A DNA stretch of 64,000 nucleotides from Marinobacter changyiensis (GCF_009193265.1 NZ_VZZZ01000008.1:1-64000), one strand, 5' to 3'; counted from the first letter of the stretch, positions 15,433 through 24,902 are shown. Notes: generated by a model from the sequence alone, not told the origin. Numbers and translations: made by a program.

Positions 15433-17769
15433 ATGAACAGTATTTCAAAGCGCATTGCGGATGAACTTGGTGTCCGGGAGCAACAGGTTAACGCGACGGT
15501 TGAGCTTCTGGATGGCGGCGCCACGGTGCCTTTTATCGCCCGTTACCGTAAGGAAGTCACCGGCTCACTCGACGATATCCAGCTGCGCGCTCTGGAAGAG
15601 CGTTTGCGGTACCTGCGGGAACTGGAAGATCGCCGTGCCACCATTCTCAAGAGCATTGAGGACCAGGGCAAATTGAGTGATGAGCTGCGCGCCTCCATCG
15701 AGGCAGCTGATGCCAAGAACCGCCTGGAAGATCTCTACCTCCCGTTCAAGCCCAAGCGCCGCACCAAGGCCCAGATAGCTCGCGAGGCGGGTCTTGAGCC
15801 GCTGGCGGATGCGCTGTTTACTGATCCGCGCAACGATCCTGATACCCTGGCTGGTGGCTACCTCAGCGAAGACGCCGGCGTCGCGGACACCAAGGCGGCT
15901 CTGGAAGGTGCCCGCTATATCCTGATGGAGCGGTTCGCTGAAGATGCCGAGTTGCTGGGCAGACTGCGGGACTTTATCTGGCAGGAAGCGCAGCTGAAGG
16001 TCAGTGTGATCGAGGGCAAGGAAAACGAGGGCGCCAAGTTCCGGGATTATTTTGAGCATGTGGAGCCGTTGAAAAAGGTGCCGTCTCACCGGGCGCTGGC
16101 CATCCTGCGCGGTCGTAATGAGGGTATATTGAGCTACGCCCTTGCGGTGGGAGACAGCGAGCAGGACCGCCGTCAGCCCCACCCGGCCGAGCAGCGCATT
16201 GCTGCGCACTGGCAGATCCGTGACCAGGGCAGGGCGGCAGACAAGTGGTTATCGGAGGTGGTGCGCTGGACCTGGAGGGTCAAACTCTCTACCCAGATTG
16301 AAACCGATCTGATGGCCCAGGTGCGTGAGGCGGCAGAAACCGAGGCGATCAATGTCTTTGCCGCCAACCTGAAAGACTTGCTGTTACTGGCACCGGCAGG
16401 TCCGCGCCCGACCCTGGGTCTGGATCCGGGCCTGCGAACCGGGGTCAAGGTAGCGATCATCGATGGCACCGGTCAGGTCGCCGGCCACGGTGCCATTTTC
16501 CCCCATGCGCCCAGGAACAACTGGGACGCATCCATTGAGCAGCTCGCAAAATGGAGCCGGGAATACCGCATTGAGCTGGTTGCGATTGGCAACGGCACCG
16601 CCTCTCGGGAGACTGAAAAGCTGGTAGCAGATCTCATCAAACGGTATCCGGACCTGAACCTGGCTCGCATTGTCGTCAGCGAGTCGGGCGCCTCGATCTA
16701 TTCGGCGTCCGAATTCGCTTCCCGTGAGTTGCCTGATCTCGATGTCACCATCCGAGGCGCCGTGTCCATCGCCCGCCGGCTGCAGGATCCGCTGGCTGAA
16801 ATGGTCAAGATCGAGCCGAAATCCATCGGGGTTGGGCAGTATCAGCACGATGTGTCACAGGTCCAGCTGGCCCGAAGCCTCGATGCCGTAGTGGAAGACT
16901 GTGTCAACGGTGTCGGGGTTGACCTCAATACGGCATCCATACCGTTGCTGGCCAGAGTCGCCGGTCTTAACCAGACGCTGGCGGAAAACATCATAGAATT
17001 CCGTAACCGCCACGGCGCCTTCCGCAGCCGCAAGCAGCTGCTGGACGTCGCCCGCTTGGGCGCTCGCACATTCGAGCAGGCCGCGGGTTTCCTGCGCATT
17101 GCGGACGGTGACAACCCGCTGGACCGCTCCTCGGTGCATCCGGAAGCTTACGGTGTGGTGCAGGCGATCGCCAAAAAGAGCGGGCGGGACATCCGCCAGA
17201 TTGTCGGGGACTCCGCGTTTCTACGTACCCTGAATGCACAGGATTTTGTCACTGAGCAGTTTGGTCTGCCGACCATTCAGGATATCCTTGCGGAATTGGA
17301 AAAGCCCGGACGGGATCCGCGTCCGGAATTTCGTTCTGCCAGTTTCCAGGAAGGGGTGGAAACCCTGAAAGACCTGGAGCTGGGCATGGTGCTTGAAGGC
17401 ACCGTCACGAACGTGACCAACTTCGGGGCTTTTGTGGATGTCGGTGTGCATCAGGACGGACTTGTCCATATTTCCGCACTGTCTCACGAGTTCATCAAGG
17501 ACCCCCGTGAGGTGGTAAAGGCGGGTGACATCGTCAAGGTCAAGGTTATGGACGTGGATATTCCTCGCAAGCGCATTGCGCTGACCATGCGGATGGACGA
17601 TCAGCCCGGGGCACCTGACCAGAAAAGCCAGCGCCAGTCCCGGTCGGGATCGAGTGCCAGGCAGGAGAGTCGACCATCTGGCCCTGCAAAGCAGGACAGC
17701 GCGCCCCAGGGCGCTATGGCAGGAGCACTGGCCCAGGCCATGGCATCGGCCCGCAAAGACAAACGCTAG
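15433..17769 (+). CDS. tex: Transcription accessory protein Tex
   Basis: The protein has 778 residues, near the family's usual 770-780. It has an N-terminal helical region (IADELGVREQQV), the YqgF-like RNase H fold (LGLDPGLRTGVKVAIID, about 332-348), a helix-hairpin-helix stretch (VGVDLNTASIPLL / ARVAGLNQTLAENI) and a C-terminal S1 RNA-binding domain (VTNVTNFGAFVDVG / DGLVHISAL, about 658-695). A Ser/Gln/Ala-rich tail follows. Tex binds RNA and affects transcription and stress tolerance; its exact biochemical role is not settled. GAGG precedes the ATG. Confidence 0.96.
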   Translation: MNSISKRIADELGVREQQVNATVELLDGGATVPFIARYRKEVTGSLDDIQLRALEERLRYLRELEDRRATILKSIEDQGKLSDELRASIEAADAKNRLEDLYLPFKPKRRTKAQIAREAGLEPLADALFTDPRNDPDTLAGGYLSEDAGVADTKAALEGARYILMERFAEDAELLGRLRDFIWQEAQLKVSVIEGKENEGAKFRDYFEHVEPLKKVPSHRALAILRGRNEGILSYALAVGDSEQDRRQPHPAEQRIAAHWQIRDQGRAADKWLSEVVRWTWRVKLSTQIETDLMAQVREAAETEAINVFAANLKDLLLLAPAGPRPTLGLDPGLRTGVKVAIIDGTGQVAGHGAIFPHAPRNNWDASIEQLAKWSREYRIELVAIGNGTASRETEKLVADLIKRYPDLNLARIVVSESGASIYSASEFASRELPDLDVTIRGAVSIARRLQDPLAEMVKIEPKSIGVGQYQHDVSQVQLARSLDAVVEDCVNGVGVDLNTASIPLLARVAGLNQTLAENIIEFRNRHGAFRSRKQLLDVARLGARTFEQAAGFLRIADGDNPLDRSSVHPEAYGVVQAIAKKSGRDIRQIVGDSAFLRTLNAQDFVTEQFGLPTIQDILAELEKPGRDPRPEFRSASFQEGVETLKDLELGMVLEGTVTNVTNFGAFVDVGVHQDGLVHISALSHEFIKDPREVVKAGDIVKVKVMDVDIPRKRIALTMRMDDQPGAPDQKSQRQSRSGSSARQESRPSGPAKQDSAPQGAMAGALAQAMASARKDKR

Positions 17770-17848
17770 AGCGCTCGTAGGGCTCGGTGTTTCCAGCGAC
17801 ATTCCGGAACGTGGTGCAGACGCCACGCCGGCAGAACAGGAGTGACTC

Positions 17849-19402
17849 ATGGGTGCATCCCGGCAGCAGCTTTTCGGGCAGTTTACGTCGCAACAATGGG
17901 ACGGCTTCCGGAAGGGTGTCGAAAAAGAAGGGCTGCGGGTGGACCGTAACGGTTTTATCGCGCAGACCCCACACCCGGAAGCCCTCGGGTCCGCGCTCAC
18001 GCACCCCAGAATCACTACCGATTATTCGGAGTCTCTGCTTGAGCTGATTACGCCGGTGTGCGACAGCACCGAATCCATGCTGGCATCGCTAACCGATATT
18101 CACCGGTTCGTGCAATCGTACTTGGGGGATGAGGTGTTCTGGTCGGCCAGCATGCCCTGTGAGCTCAATGGGGATGAGAGTATTCCCATTGCGGAATACG
18201 GCACCTCGAATATTGGTCAGCTCAAGCATGTATACCGCCAGGGCCTGGCGGTTCGTTATGGCCGCATGATGCAGAGTATCGCCGGCACCCACTACAATTT
18301 GTCGTTTCCCGACAGTTTCTGGCTGAGCTGGCAGGGCGCATTGGGTAATCAGCAAAGCCTGCAGGAGTTCAAGTCGGATCAGTACTTCTGGCTGGTGCGG
18401 AACTTTCGCCGCCGCAGCTGGTTGCTGATGTACCTGTTCGGAGCGTCGCCAGCGCTGGATGCCAGTTTTGTAAAGGGCGTGTCCCACGATCTGTCCCGCT
18501 TCAATGATACGACCTGGTTCGGCCCGGAGGCGACTTCCCTGCGGATGGGCGATCTCGGCTATCACAACAATGCCCAGTCATCGCTGGATATCTGTTTCAA
18601 CGAGCTCAGTACCTACACCGATACCCTGGCAAGAGCCATCCACACCCCCTGGCCGCCCTATGAAAAAATCGGAACCCGTCGGGATGGCAAATTTATCCAG
18701 ATCAACACCAACATCCTGCAGATTGAAAACGAGTACTACAGCGCCGTGCGTCCGAAGCGCACCACCCATGTTGGCGAGAAGCCGATTGAAGCCCTGAGTT
18801 CGCGCGGTGTTGAGTACATCGAGGTTCGCTGTCTCGATCTCGATCCGTTTTCGCCGATTGGGGTCAATGAAGCGCAAGTTGATTTCCTCGATCTGTTCCT
18901 GCTTGACTGCTTGCTGTCGGACAGTTCCGCAATCGGTGACGATGAATGCAGTCGTCTGGACCGTAACTACAAAGCGGTGATCAAGCACGGTGCCAGGGAG
19001 AACCTTGAATTGTCTTTGTGTGACGGGACGACGCCTCTGCGTGAAGCCGGCCAGGAGCTGATGGGCCGTCTGGCTCCGCTGGCAGACCAGTTGGATGGCT
19101 GGTCGGGTGGAACCGCTTATCGGCGGGCATTGGCAGCCCAGCAGCTAAAACTGGATGATCACAACGAGATGCCTTCCGTCAAGGTGTTACACGCCATGAA
19201 AGACGCAGGTCAGGGGCATCGGGAATGGACATTGGAAATGTCCCGTACCCATCAACAAACACTGAATGCGGAAGGCCTGAGCGAGGCCACAAGGCTGGCT
19301 TTTGAACGTATGAGTCAGGAGTCCCTGGCCGAACAAGAAGCTATCGAGCAGGCAGACACTCAATCGTTCGACGCGTTCCTCGCAGATTACCTCGAGGCTT
19401 GA
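17849..19402 (+). CDS. gshA: Glutamate-cysteine ligase
   Basis: The protein has 517 residues, almost exactly the E. coli GshA length, and catalyses the first, ATP-dependent step of glutathione synthesis. Diagnostic stretches are KEGLRVD near the start, TDYSESLLELITP (about 52-64), AGTHYNLSFP (about 147-156), MGDLGYHN and VEYIEVRCLDLDPF (about 327-340). AGGAG lies eight bases before the ATG. The gene ends only seven bases from the convergent FliL-like gene, with no terminator hairpin between them. Confidence 0.96.
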   Translation: MGASRQQLFGQFTSQQWDGFRKGVEKEGLRVDRNGFIAQTPHPEALGSALTHPRITTDYSESLLELITPVCDSTESMLASLTDIHRFVQSYLGDEVFWSASMPCELNGDESIPIAEYGTSNIGQLKHVYRQGLAVRYGRMMQSIAGTHYNLSFPDSFWLSWQGALGNQQSLQEFKSDQYFWLVRNFRRRSWLLMYLFGASPALDASFVKGVSHDLSRFNDTTWFGPEATSLRMGDLGYHNNAQSSLDICFNELSTYTDTLARAIHTPWPPYEKIGTRRDGKFIQINTNILQIENEYYSAVRPKRTTHVGEKPIEALSSRGVEYIEVRCLDLDPFSPIGVNEAQVDFLDLFLLDCLLSDSSAIGDDECSRLDRNYKAVIKHGARENLELSLCDGTTPLREAGQELMGRLAPLADQLDGWSGGTAYRRALAAQQLKLDDHNEMPSVKVLHAMKDAGQGHREWTLEMSRTHQQTLNAEGLSEATRLAFERMSQESLAEQEAIEQADTQSFDAFLADYLEA

Positions 19403-19409
19403 TAGGGGG

Positions 19410-19874
19410 TTAGCGTTGAACCACGAAGGTGGTGAATAGCACGTCCTGCACTTCATTGCCCGTTTGCTGGTCTGTCAGCACGTTGTTAATCCGCGCCCGC
19501 GCTTCTGCTCTGAGTGCCTCCTGCGCTTGTGTTGAGGCCAGGTTACTGACGTCGGACTGCTCGCCAAACAGCATGACCAGTTCATGGCGCAGACGGGGCA
19601 TATGGGTTACCAGGGCAGTTTGAGCAGCGTCCGATGACACCCGAAGAGACACATTGGCTTTCAGGTAGGCCAGTGTGCTGGCTGGTTTGCCGATGTGCGT
19701 TATGAACGGCTTTCCCATCTCGACATACAGGGTAATGGCGGGCTCCGTCTCGTCTTCCTCGCTTTGTGCCACTTCGGTTGTTGCATCGTTCTCCTCCGCC
19801 TGAAGCGTGGCGGCTGGAAGCCATACCAAAAGCAGCAGCAGAACGGTATTCAGGCGCGTGATCAGTAACATCAT
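19410..19874 (-). CDS. FliL-like secreted or membrane-anchored protein
   Basis: This 154-residue protein has a hydrophobic N-terminus (TVLLLLLVWLPAATLQA) that looks like a cleavable signal or anchor, a short acidic stretch, and a FliL-type domain: YVEMGKPFITHI, LKANVSLRVSS, MPRLRHELVMLFGEQ and a C-terminal VLFTTFVVQR. True FliL stabilises the flagellar stator; this copy is not among flagellar genes, and its N-terminus is unlike classic FliL's membrane helix. Similar orphan copies near gshA/dsbB are my recollection for related genera. Its function is unknown. Confidence 0.8.
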   Translation of the reverse strand: MMLLITRLNTVLLLLLVWLPAATLQAEENDATTEVAQSEEDETEPAITLYVEMGKPFITHIGKPASTLAYLKANVSLRVSSDAAQTALVTHMPRLRHELVMLFGEQSDVSNLASTQAQEALRAEARARINNVLTDQQTGNEVQDVLFTTFVVQR

Positions 19875-20016
19875 AGGCTTGAACTTCTTCAGTGTTTGCG
19901 GTTAAGTGGGCGGGCACTGGTGGCCTTGCGGATGTTCTGAGAATAACAGGCCCGAGGCCGGGTTGCAGCTTGTACGATGCTCCCTGTTCACCCCCCGTTA
20001 TCAATGAGGTTACCGT

Positions 20017-20517
20017 TTGAGCCGCCGAATCGTTTTTTTTCTTGTATTCCTCATCTGCGCCGCCCTGTTGGCAGTGGCTTTCTACATGGAGTACGTCATG
20101 AACCTGGAGCCCTGCCCACTGTGTTGGCTGCAGCGCTATGCGTTCATGGCGATAGGTATCGTCAGCCTGATCGGAGCATTGCACAACCCGGCCGGTTGGG
20201 GTGGTCGGATCTACGGGCTTTTTCTGGGGCTGTTCTCGGCAACCGGCCTGGCGTTGGCGGGTCGGCAACTATGGTTGCAGTCATTGCCGGAAGATCAGGT
20301 TCCTGCGTGTGGTCCGTCCGTTGAGTACATGCTGGATGTGCTGCCCTGGCTGGACGTGCTGAAAACCGCGATCCAGGGGACCGGTGATTGCGCCAAGGTG
20401 TTGTGGACGTTTATGGGTTTGAGTATTGCGGGCTGGACCGCGGTGTTCTTCAGTGTTCTGATTGTGCTGGGGCTCGGATTACTGTTCGGTGCCCTGGAGA
20501 AGGCCCAGCGTCAGTGA
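20017..20517 (+). CDS. dsbB: Disulfide bond formation protein B
   Basis: This 166-residue inner-membrane protein with four helices reoxidises DsbA and passes electrons to quinone. The first cysteine pair is CPLC (about 33-36) and the second is split between PACGPS (about 96) and GDCAKV (about 124), as in DsbB. WLQRY after the first pair is the conserved quinone-site neighbourhood. The start is a TTG at 20017 with GAGGT six bases upstream; no better ATG fits the first helix. The sigma-factor regulator rsd/algQ follows after 123 bases. Confidence 0.95.
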   Translation: MSRRIVFFLVFLICAALLAVAFYMEYVMNLEPCPLCWLQRYAFMAIGIVSLIGALHNPAGWGGRIYGLFLGLFSATGLALAGRQLWLQSLPEDQVPACGPSVEYMLDVLPWLDVLKTAIQGTGDCAKVLWTFMGLSIAGWTAVFFSVLIVLGLGLLFGALEKAQRQ

Positions 20518-20640
20518 TGCGGCGGTTGGCATGTATTAAAAAGTTGGCCTGAGGCCTTTGAGTGGTTGCTGTAAGACCGCGCCATGGGGTAACTTGAACA
20601 ACGAATAAACGAGAAGCAACCGTGCCAGTCAGGAGGCATC

Positions 20641-21126
20641 ATGTTAGAGAACTGCCACAATGCCAGGGAACGTTGGGGTGGCGTCAGCGATCTGATTGAT
20701 CGTTGGCTCAAGGATCGTCAACAACTGATTGTTCATTACATGGATATATCAAGTGTAGATGAAGCTGCGCGCGGTGATGCGTCACTGAACGAAAGGTTCA
20801 CCCAGCTGTGCGAGGTCCTGCTTGATTACGTTTCAGCTGGCCATTTTGAAATCTACGAGCAGCTGATCACCGAGGCTAAAGAATTTGACGACGGGGGCAT
20901 TGAGCTGGCAGCTAAGGTTTATCCCCGTATTGAGAAGACCACCGAAGTGGCGTTGAACTTCAACGACAAACTGGACGGGGGACAGCTTGATAAAGACAGT
21001 CTGGCGAGTTTGTTTGACGAACTGTCCAGGCTGGGCGAAAACCTTGAAACACGGTTTGAGCTTGAAGATTTCCTGATTGAGCATTTGCACACAGTGCACG
21101 GCGAGAAAGTGATGTCCTCAGCCTGA
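20641..21126 (+). CDS. Rsd/AlgQ family anti-sigma-70 regulator
   Basis: This is a 161-residue all-helical protein matching Rsd/AlgQ: NARERWGGVSDLIDRWL, RQQLIVHYMD, FCQVLLDYVSAGHFE-type text (LCEVLLDYVSAGHFEIYEQL), and YPRIEKTTEVALNFNDK. Members bind sigma-70 region 4 and modulate its use; in pseudomonads AlgQ influences alginate and siderophore genes. AGGAGG is placed four to five bases before the ATG. The pairing with dsbB resembles the algQ-dsbH pair in Pseudomonas, where it lies next to hemY; here the pair is about 14 kb from hemY. Confidence 0.92.
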   Translation: MLENCHNARERWGGVSDLIDRWLKDRQQLIVHYMDISSVDEAARGDASLNERFTQLCEVLLDYVSAGHFEIYEQLITEAKEFDDGGIELAAKVYPRIEKTTEVALNFNDKLDGGQLDKDSLASLFDELSRLGENLETRFELEDFLIEHLHTVHGEKVMSSA

Positions 21127-21166
21127 CCCGGGTTGTGTGTTGCGTCAGTTCACCATTGCTGATGCC

Positions 21167-21210
21167 AAAAAAAACCGGCGACCCTTAACAGGGATGCGCC
21201 GGTTTTTTTT
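21167..21210. terminator. Bidirectional terminator between rsd and the FKBP gene
   Basis: AACCGGCG and CGCCGGTT form an eight-pair stem flanked by eight As on one side and eight Ts on the other, so it can end both convergent transcripts. Confidence 0.9.
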
Positions 21211-21226
21211 ATGAGCGGAAATTTTC

Positions 21227-21934
21227 CTAGGGGTTAATTTCCAGCAGCTCAACATCAAAAACCAGAGTCTCGTTGGGACCGATGGAGCGGTTACCGCCTG
21301 GGCCATAGGCAAGATCGGAAGGAATATAAAGCTTGTAACGGCTGCCTTCAGGCATTAATTGCAAGCCCTCGGTCCAGCCCGGAATCACCTGAGAAAGGCC
21401 GAAGGTCACCGGCTCTCCACGCTCGCGGGAACTGTCAAACACTTCACCGTTGAGCAATTCGCCAGTGTAGTGAACCTTTACCTGGTCGCTTGCCGTTGGC
21501 TTCTCACCGTCGCCTTCTTCAATAATTTCATATTGCAGGCCGGACTCCGTCGTCATGACCTCCTCCCGCTCAGCATTTTCCGCAAGGAAGGTCTCGCCGG
21601 CCGTTTTGTTGGCTTCGGCCATCTTTCCCATATTAGCGGCCTGCTCCTGCTGCATGGTCTGTTGGTACTCCTGCAGGGCGGACTGAATTTCTTCCGGTGT
21701 CATTCGGGCTTCCTCACCGCCAGCATGGCCATGCTGGATGCCCTGAAGGAACTGATCCATTTGCAGCTCAGGCAGGTCGTTGCTCATACGCTCGCCCAGG
21801 ACCAGGCCCATGCCGTAGCTGACTTTCTGGTCAGAGGTCTCCAATAAGGGGTCGGTTGCTGTCTGGGTGCTGGAGTCACTGGAACAGCCCGTGATAATCC
21901 CGGCAATAGCAATGGCGAAAAACGTCTTTTTCAT
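21227..21934 (-). CDS. FKBP-type peptidyl-prolyl isomerase lipoprotein
   Basis: The 235-residue precursor has a lipoprotein signal with lipobox ITGC (Cys at 17). An N-terminal dimerisation region (SYGMGLVLGERM..., helical, Gln/Glu-rich) precedes the C-terminal FKBP fold: VKVHYTGELLNGEVFDSS, VIPGWTEGLQLM, YKLYIPSDLAYG and LVFDVELL. This is the Mip/FkpA architecture of a periplasmic chaperone-isomerase. AAGGA lies seven bases before the ATG. Confidence 0.93.
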   Translation of the reverse strand: MKKTFFAIAIAGIITGCSSDSSTQTATDPLLETSDQKVSYGMGLVLGERMSNDLPELQMDQFLQGIQHGHAGGEEARMTPEEIQSALQEYQQTMQQEQAANMGKMAEANKTAGETFLAENAEREEVMTTESGLQYEIIEEGDGEKPTASDQVKVHYTGELLNGEVFDSSRERGEPVTFGLSQVIPGWTEGLQLMPEGSRYKLYIPSDLAYGPGGNRSIGPNETLVFDVELLEINP

Positions 21935-21963
21935 GCAAGCGTCCTTAGATAGGTTGGTGGTAA

Positions 21964-22356
21964 TCAGCTGTCGTTTCGGGGCGTGTTGGTGTCCAGGGAG
22001 AAAGGTGCTGCATAAGGCGAGCTCCAGTCATCGTCGAAACTGCCATTAGAGGCGGAGGTATCCAGACCCTGATTGGCAGGCTCGACGGCCAAGGCATTCC
22101 ACGCCCCTTGTTTTGGGGGTTTGTCAGCGTAATGCCAATTGCCCTGCCGGTCTTGCCATTTGAATACGATATCTGGACCCTTTTCGGGCACCGGTGTCGA
22201 CACGACACCTTCAAAAGACGGTATCGTTTCTGCAAGTTCGGGTGTTTTGTCGCTGGTTTTTGCCTGTCCGTCGGTGTCATTGATGCCAAAAAAGATCAGC
22301 GTCAAGAGTAAGCCGAGCGCAGGAAAGGCGAGGCGAATCAGCCACTTAATAATCAC
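21964..22356 (-). CDS. DUF4124 domain membrane-anchored protein
   Basis: From the GTG at 22356 the product is 130 residues. It has one N-terminal membrane helix (about 3-24), then a DUF4124-like segment with the typical FKWQDRQGNWHYADKPP pattern (about 65-81), then a Ser/Asp-rich tail. The start overlaps the upstream stop (GTGA) with GGAG eight bases earlier, indicating coupled translation. A GTG nine bases upstream lacks a spaced ribosome binding site. The domain's function is unknown. Confidence 0.82.
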   Translation of the reverse strand: MIIKWLIRLAFPALGLLLTLIFFGINDTDGQAKTSDKTPELAETIPSFEGVVSTPVPEKGPDIVFKWQDRQGNWHYADKPPKQGAWNALAVEPANQGLDTSASNGSFDDDWSSPYAAPFSLDTNTPRNDS

Positions 22357-22889
22357 AGCGAGCACTCCGCGGGGCGTATGGCATGCCTTGCCAGCAGTTC
22401 AGTCAGTGAATCGATCAAACCTCTGGTCTCCTGGTCAATGGCTTGTGCATTCGGTGCTGCAGCGTACAGGTTACACTGAAACAATGTGTAGGCAACCTCT
22501 TCGGATGGTGCAAAAGTGTCATTGTCCGGGTTGAGGGCGGTGAACGCCAGTGCCAGTTCCACCCGTTCTGCTTCCAGTTCGGTAGCGGCGAGTTGTTGCC
22601 TCAGCTTTGACAACTCGGGTACGTCCTTCGGGAGTTTTTGTCTCATGGATCGCAAGCGTACTGTCATGGTCTCGCGCCATTGACAGAGCTCTTCGGGCTC
22701 ATCCACATAGGCCTTGCCCAAGGTGCCCAGCCAGCTGGCACACAGAATGCGGGTCACACTCCAGCCTTTGGTCTGCAGCGCCAGACAAAGCGCTTCGGCT
22801 TCTGGAACGCGCCAAAAATCAAGGGCGAACTGCCAAAGGGGTGAATCGAGGTTCGCTGAATTTAATGATGGCTGCCCTGTCATTGTCAT
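22353..22889 (-). CDS. TIGR02444 family protein
   Basis: A 178-residue, mainly helical cytosolic protein. LWQFALDFWRVPEAEALCLALQ and ILCASWLGTLGK match the TIGR02444 pattern, known mostly from pseudomonad-like bacteria and without an assigned function. It overlaps the DUF4124 gene by four bases and starts only 33 bases from the divergent yheS gene, so the two promoters must overlap each other or the coding sequences. Confidence 0.82.
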   Translation of the reverse strand: MTMTGQPSLNSANLDSPLWQFALDFWRVPEAEALCLALQTKGWSVTRILCASWLGTLGKAYVDEPEELCQWRETMTVRLRSMRQKLPKDVPELSKLRQQLAATELEAERVELALAFTALNPDNDTFAPSEEVAYTLFQCNLYAAAPNAQAIDQETRGLIDSLTELLARHAIRPAECSL

Positions 22890-22907
22890 ACCCCGTTGAA
22901 ACTTCCC

Positions 22908-22916
22908 TGTTAGAAT
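22908..22916 (+). promoter_or_regulatory. Extended -10 promoter of yheS, probably leaderless
   Basis: TGTTAGAAT is a TGn-extended -10 element that ends seven bases before the yheS ATG at 22923. Transcription should therefore begin at or within a base or two of the start codon. No ribosome binding site precedes the ATG, which fits a leaderless mRNA. Confidence 0.5.
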
Positions 22917-22922
22917 GCGGCC

Positions 22923-24902
22923 ATGCTAACGATCTCCGAACTCAGTTTACAACGTGGTGGCGTGTGGTTACTAGAACGCGCCAGCATTACCATTCAATCT
23001 GGCCAACGGGTCGCGATTGTCGGCGCCAATGGTGCTGGCAAATCAAGCCTGTTTCAGTTGCTGCTGAAGGAGCTGTCGCCGGAAAGTGGCGATATCTCGC
23101 TGCCCGGCGGTTGCCGGATAGCGCACATGGCCCAGGAAGTTGCAGCTTCAGAACGCAGCGCCCGTGACTTTGTGCTGGATGGCGATATCGAGTTGCGCCG
23201 CCTGGAAGCCGAGCTTGGCGCGGCAGAGGCCCGCGGTGACGATAATGCCCAGGCCAGGATTCACGGTGAGCTGGATATACACGAAGCCTGGTCTGCAGCC
23301 CGTCGGGCAGAATCACTGATCCGTGGTCTCGGGTTCTCCGATGCCGATGCGGACCGGCCGGTCTCTGCTTTTTCCGGTGGCTGGCGGATCCGGCTCAACC
23401 TTGCCCAGGCCCTGATGCGACCCTCCGATCTGTTGTTGCTGGACGAGCCTACCAACCACCTGGATCTCGATGCTTGCCTGTGGCTGGAGAACTGGTTGCG
23501 GCGCTATCCGGGCACGCTGCTTTTTATCTCCCACGACCGGGATTTCATGGATCGGGTGGCAACCCACGTGGTGCATTTTGACCAGCACCGGCTGGATACC
23601 TACAGCGGCAATTACTCGGCTTTCGAGCGGCAACGCAGCGAACGGCTGGCCCAGCAGCAGGCGGGATTCGAGAAGCAGCAGGCCGAGATTGCCCAGATCC
23701 AGAAGTTTATTGACCGGTTCCGGGCCCAGGCTACCAAAGCCCGGCAGGCCCAGAGCCGGGTGAAAGCACTGGAACGGATGGAGCGAATCGCGCCGGCCCA
23801 TATTGATTCGCCCTTTCATTTTGAATTTCCGGTGGCGGACAAGGTTTCCAATCCGTTGTTGTCGATCCGCAAAGGTGCGGCGGGTCACGGGGAAACCACC
23901 ATTCTCGCCGGATTGAACCTGACGTTGCCGCCGGGTAGCCGCATAGGATTACTGGGGCCGAACGGCGCCGGTAAGTCCACCTTGATGGATGCGCTCCGGG
24001 GCGAGAGCACGCTCTTGTCCGGTGAGCGCACCACCGGGGAGCATCTGGCGATTGGGTATTTTGCCCAGCATCAGCTGGAATCGCTGGATCTGGACGCCAG
24101 CCCGTTTGTTCACCTTCAACGGCTGTCACCGAAAGCTTCTGAGCAGAAAATCCGTAATTTTCTGGGCGGTTTCAATTTCCATGGCGCGGAGGCGTTGTCG
24201 AGTATCCGTACCTTCTCTGGCGGAGAGAAGGCCCGGGTCGCGCTTGCTGTTATTGCCTGGCAACGGCCAAACCTGCTGTTGCTGGACGAGCCCACCAACC
24301 ACCTTGACCTGGAAATGCGCCAGGCCCTGACCATGGCGTTACAAGAGTTCGATGGCGCCATTGTTATCGTCTCCCACGACCGGCACTTGCTGCGCAACAC
24401 CGTGGATGAGTTCTGGCTGGTCAACGATGGCCGGGTCAAGCCCTACGACGGCGACCTGGAAGATTACGAACGCTGGCTGGCGGATCGTCGTGTCGACGAG
24501 TCCGCCGCGCCAAAGCGCCAGCTTCTGGCTCAGGATGGCAGTGCTCAGAGCACCACCGGGGCCCCGGCTGAGAATATGGCAGAGAATGCCGCAGAGAGTG
24601 CAGCAGAGAGCGCAGAGGATCGCAAAGCCCGCAAGCGTGCCGAAGCTTCGCTGCGTCAGAGTATCAGCCCGTACCGCAAGCAACAGGCCACGCTGGAAAA
24701 AGCGATGGACCGGTTGCAGGTTGAATTGTCGGAGCTGGAGCAATTGATGGCAGATCCGTCGCTTTATGACGATGCCAATAAGGCGAGGATGAAAGACCTG
24801 TTGTCTCGTCAGGCCCAGTGCAAAGGCCGGCTTGAGGACGTGGAAGCGGAGTGGCTGGAGGTCAGTCAGAGAGTTGAGGATCTTGAAGCCCAGATGGCGT
24901 GA
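22923..24902 (+). CDS. yheS: ABC-F family ATPase YheS
   Basis: A 659-residue soluble protein with two ABC domains and no membrane segment. Walker A motifs are GANGAGKSS (about 35-43) and GPNGAGKST (about 345-353), the signatures are FSGGWRIRLNLAQ and FSGGEKARVALAV, and both Walker B regions read LLLLDEPTNHLDL. The inter-domain linker and C-terminal coiled coil are those of YheS, a ribosome-associated ABC-F translation factor. A low-complexity Ala/Glu segment (about 551-562) precedes the C-terminal coil. Confidence 0.95.
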   Translation: MLTISELSLQRGGVWLLERASITIQSGQRVAIVGANGAGKSSLFQLLLKELSPESGDISLPGGCRIAHMAQEVAASERSARDFVLDGDIELRRLEAELGAAEARGDDNAQARIHGELDIHEAWSAARRAESLIRGLGFSDADADRPVSAFSGGWRIRLNLAQALMRPSDLLLLDEPTNHLDLDACLWLENWLRRYPGTLLFISHDRDFMDRVATHVVHFDQHRLDTYSGNYSAFERQRSERLAQQQAGFEKQQAEIAQIQKFIDRFRAQATKARQAQSRVKALERMERIAPAHIDSPFHFEFPVADKVSNPLLSIRKGAAGHGETTILAGLNLTLPPGSRIGLLGPNGAGKSTLMDALRGESTLLSGERTTGEHLAIGYFAQHQLESLDLDASPFVHLQRLSPKASEQKIRNFLGGFNFHGAEALSSIRTFSGGEKARVALAVIAWQRPNLLLLDEPTNHLDLEMRQALTMALQEFDGAIVIVSHDRHLLRNTVDEFWLVNDGRVKPYDGDLEDYERWLADRRVDESAAPKRQLLAQDGSAQSTTGAPAENMAENAAESAAESAEDRKARKRAEASLRQSISPYRKQQATLEKAMDRLQVELSELEQLMADPSLYDDANKARMKDLLSRQAQCKGRLEDVEAEWLEVSQRVEDLEAQMA

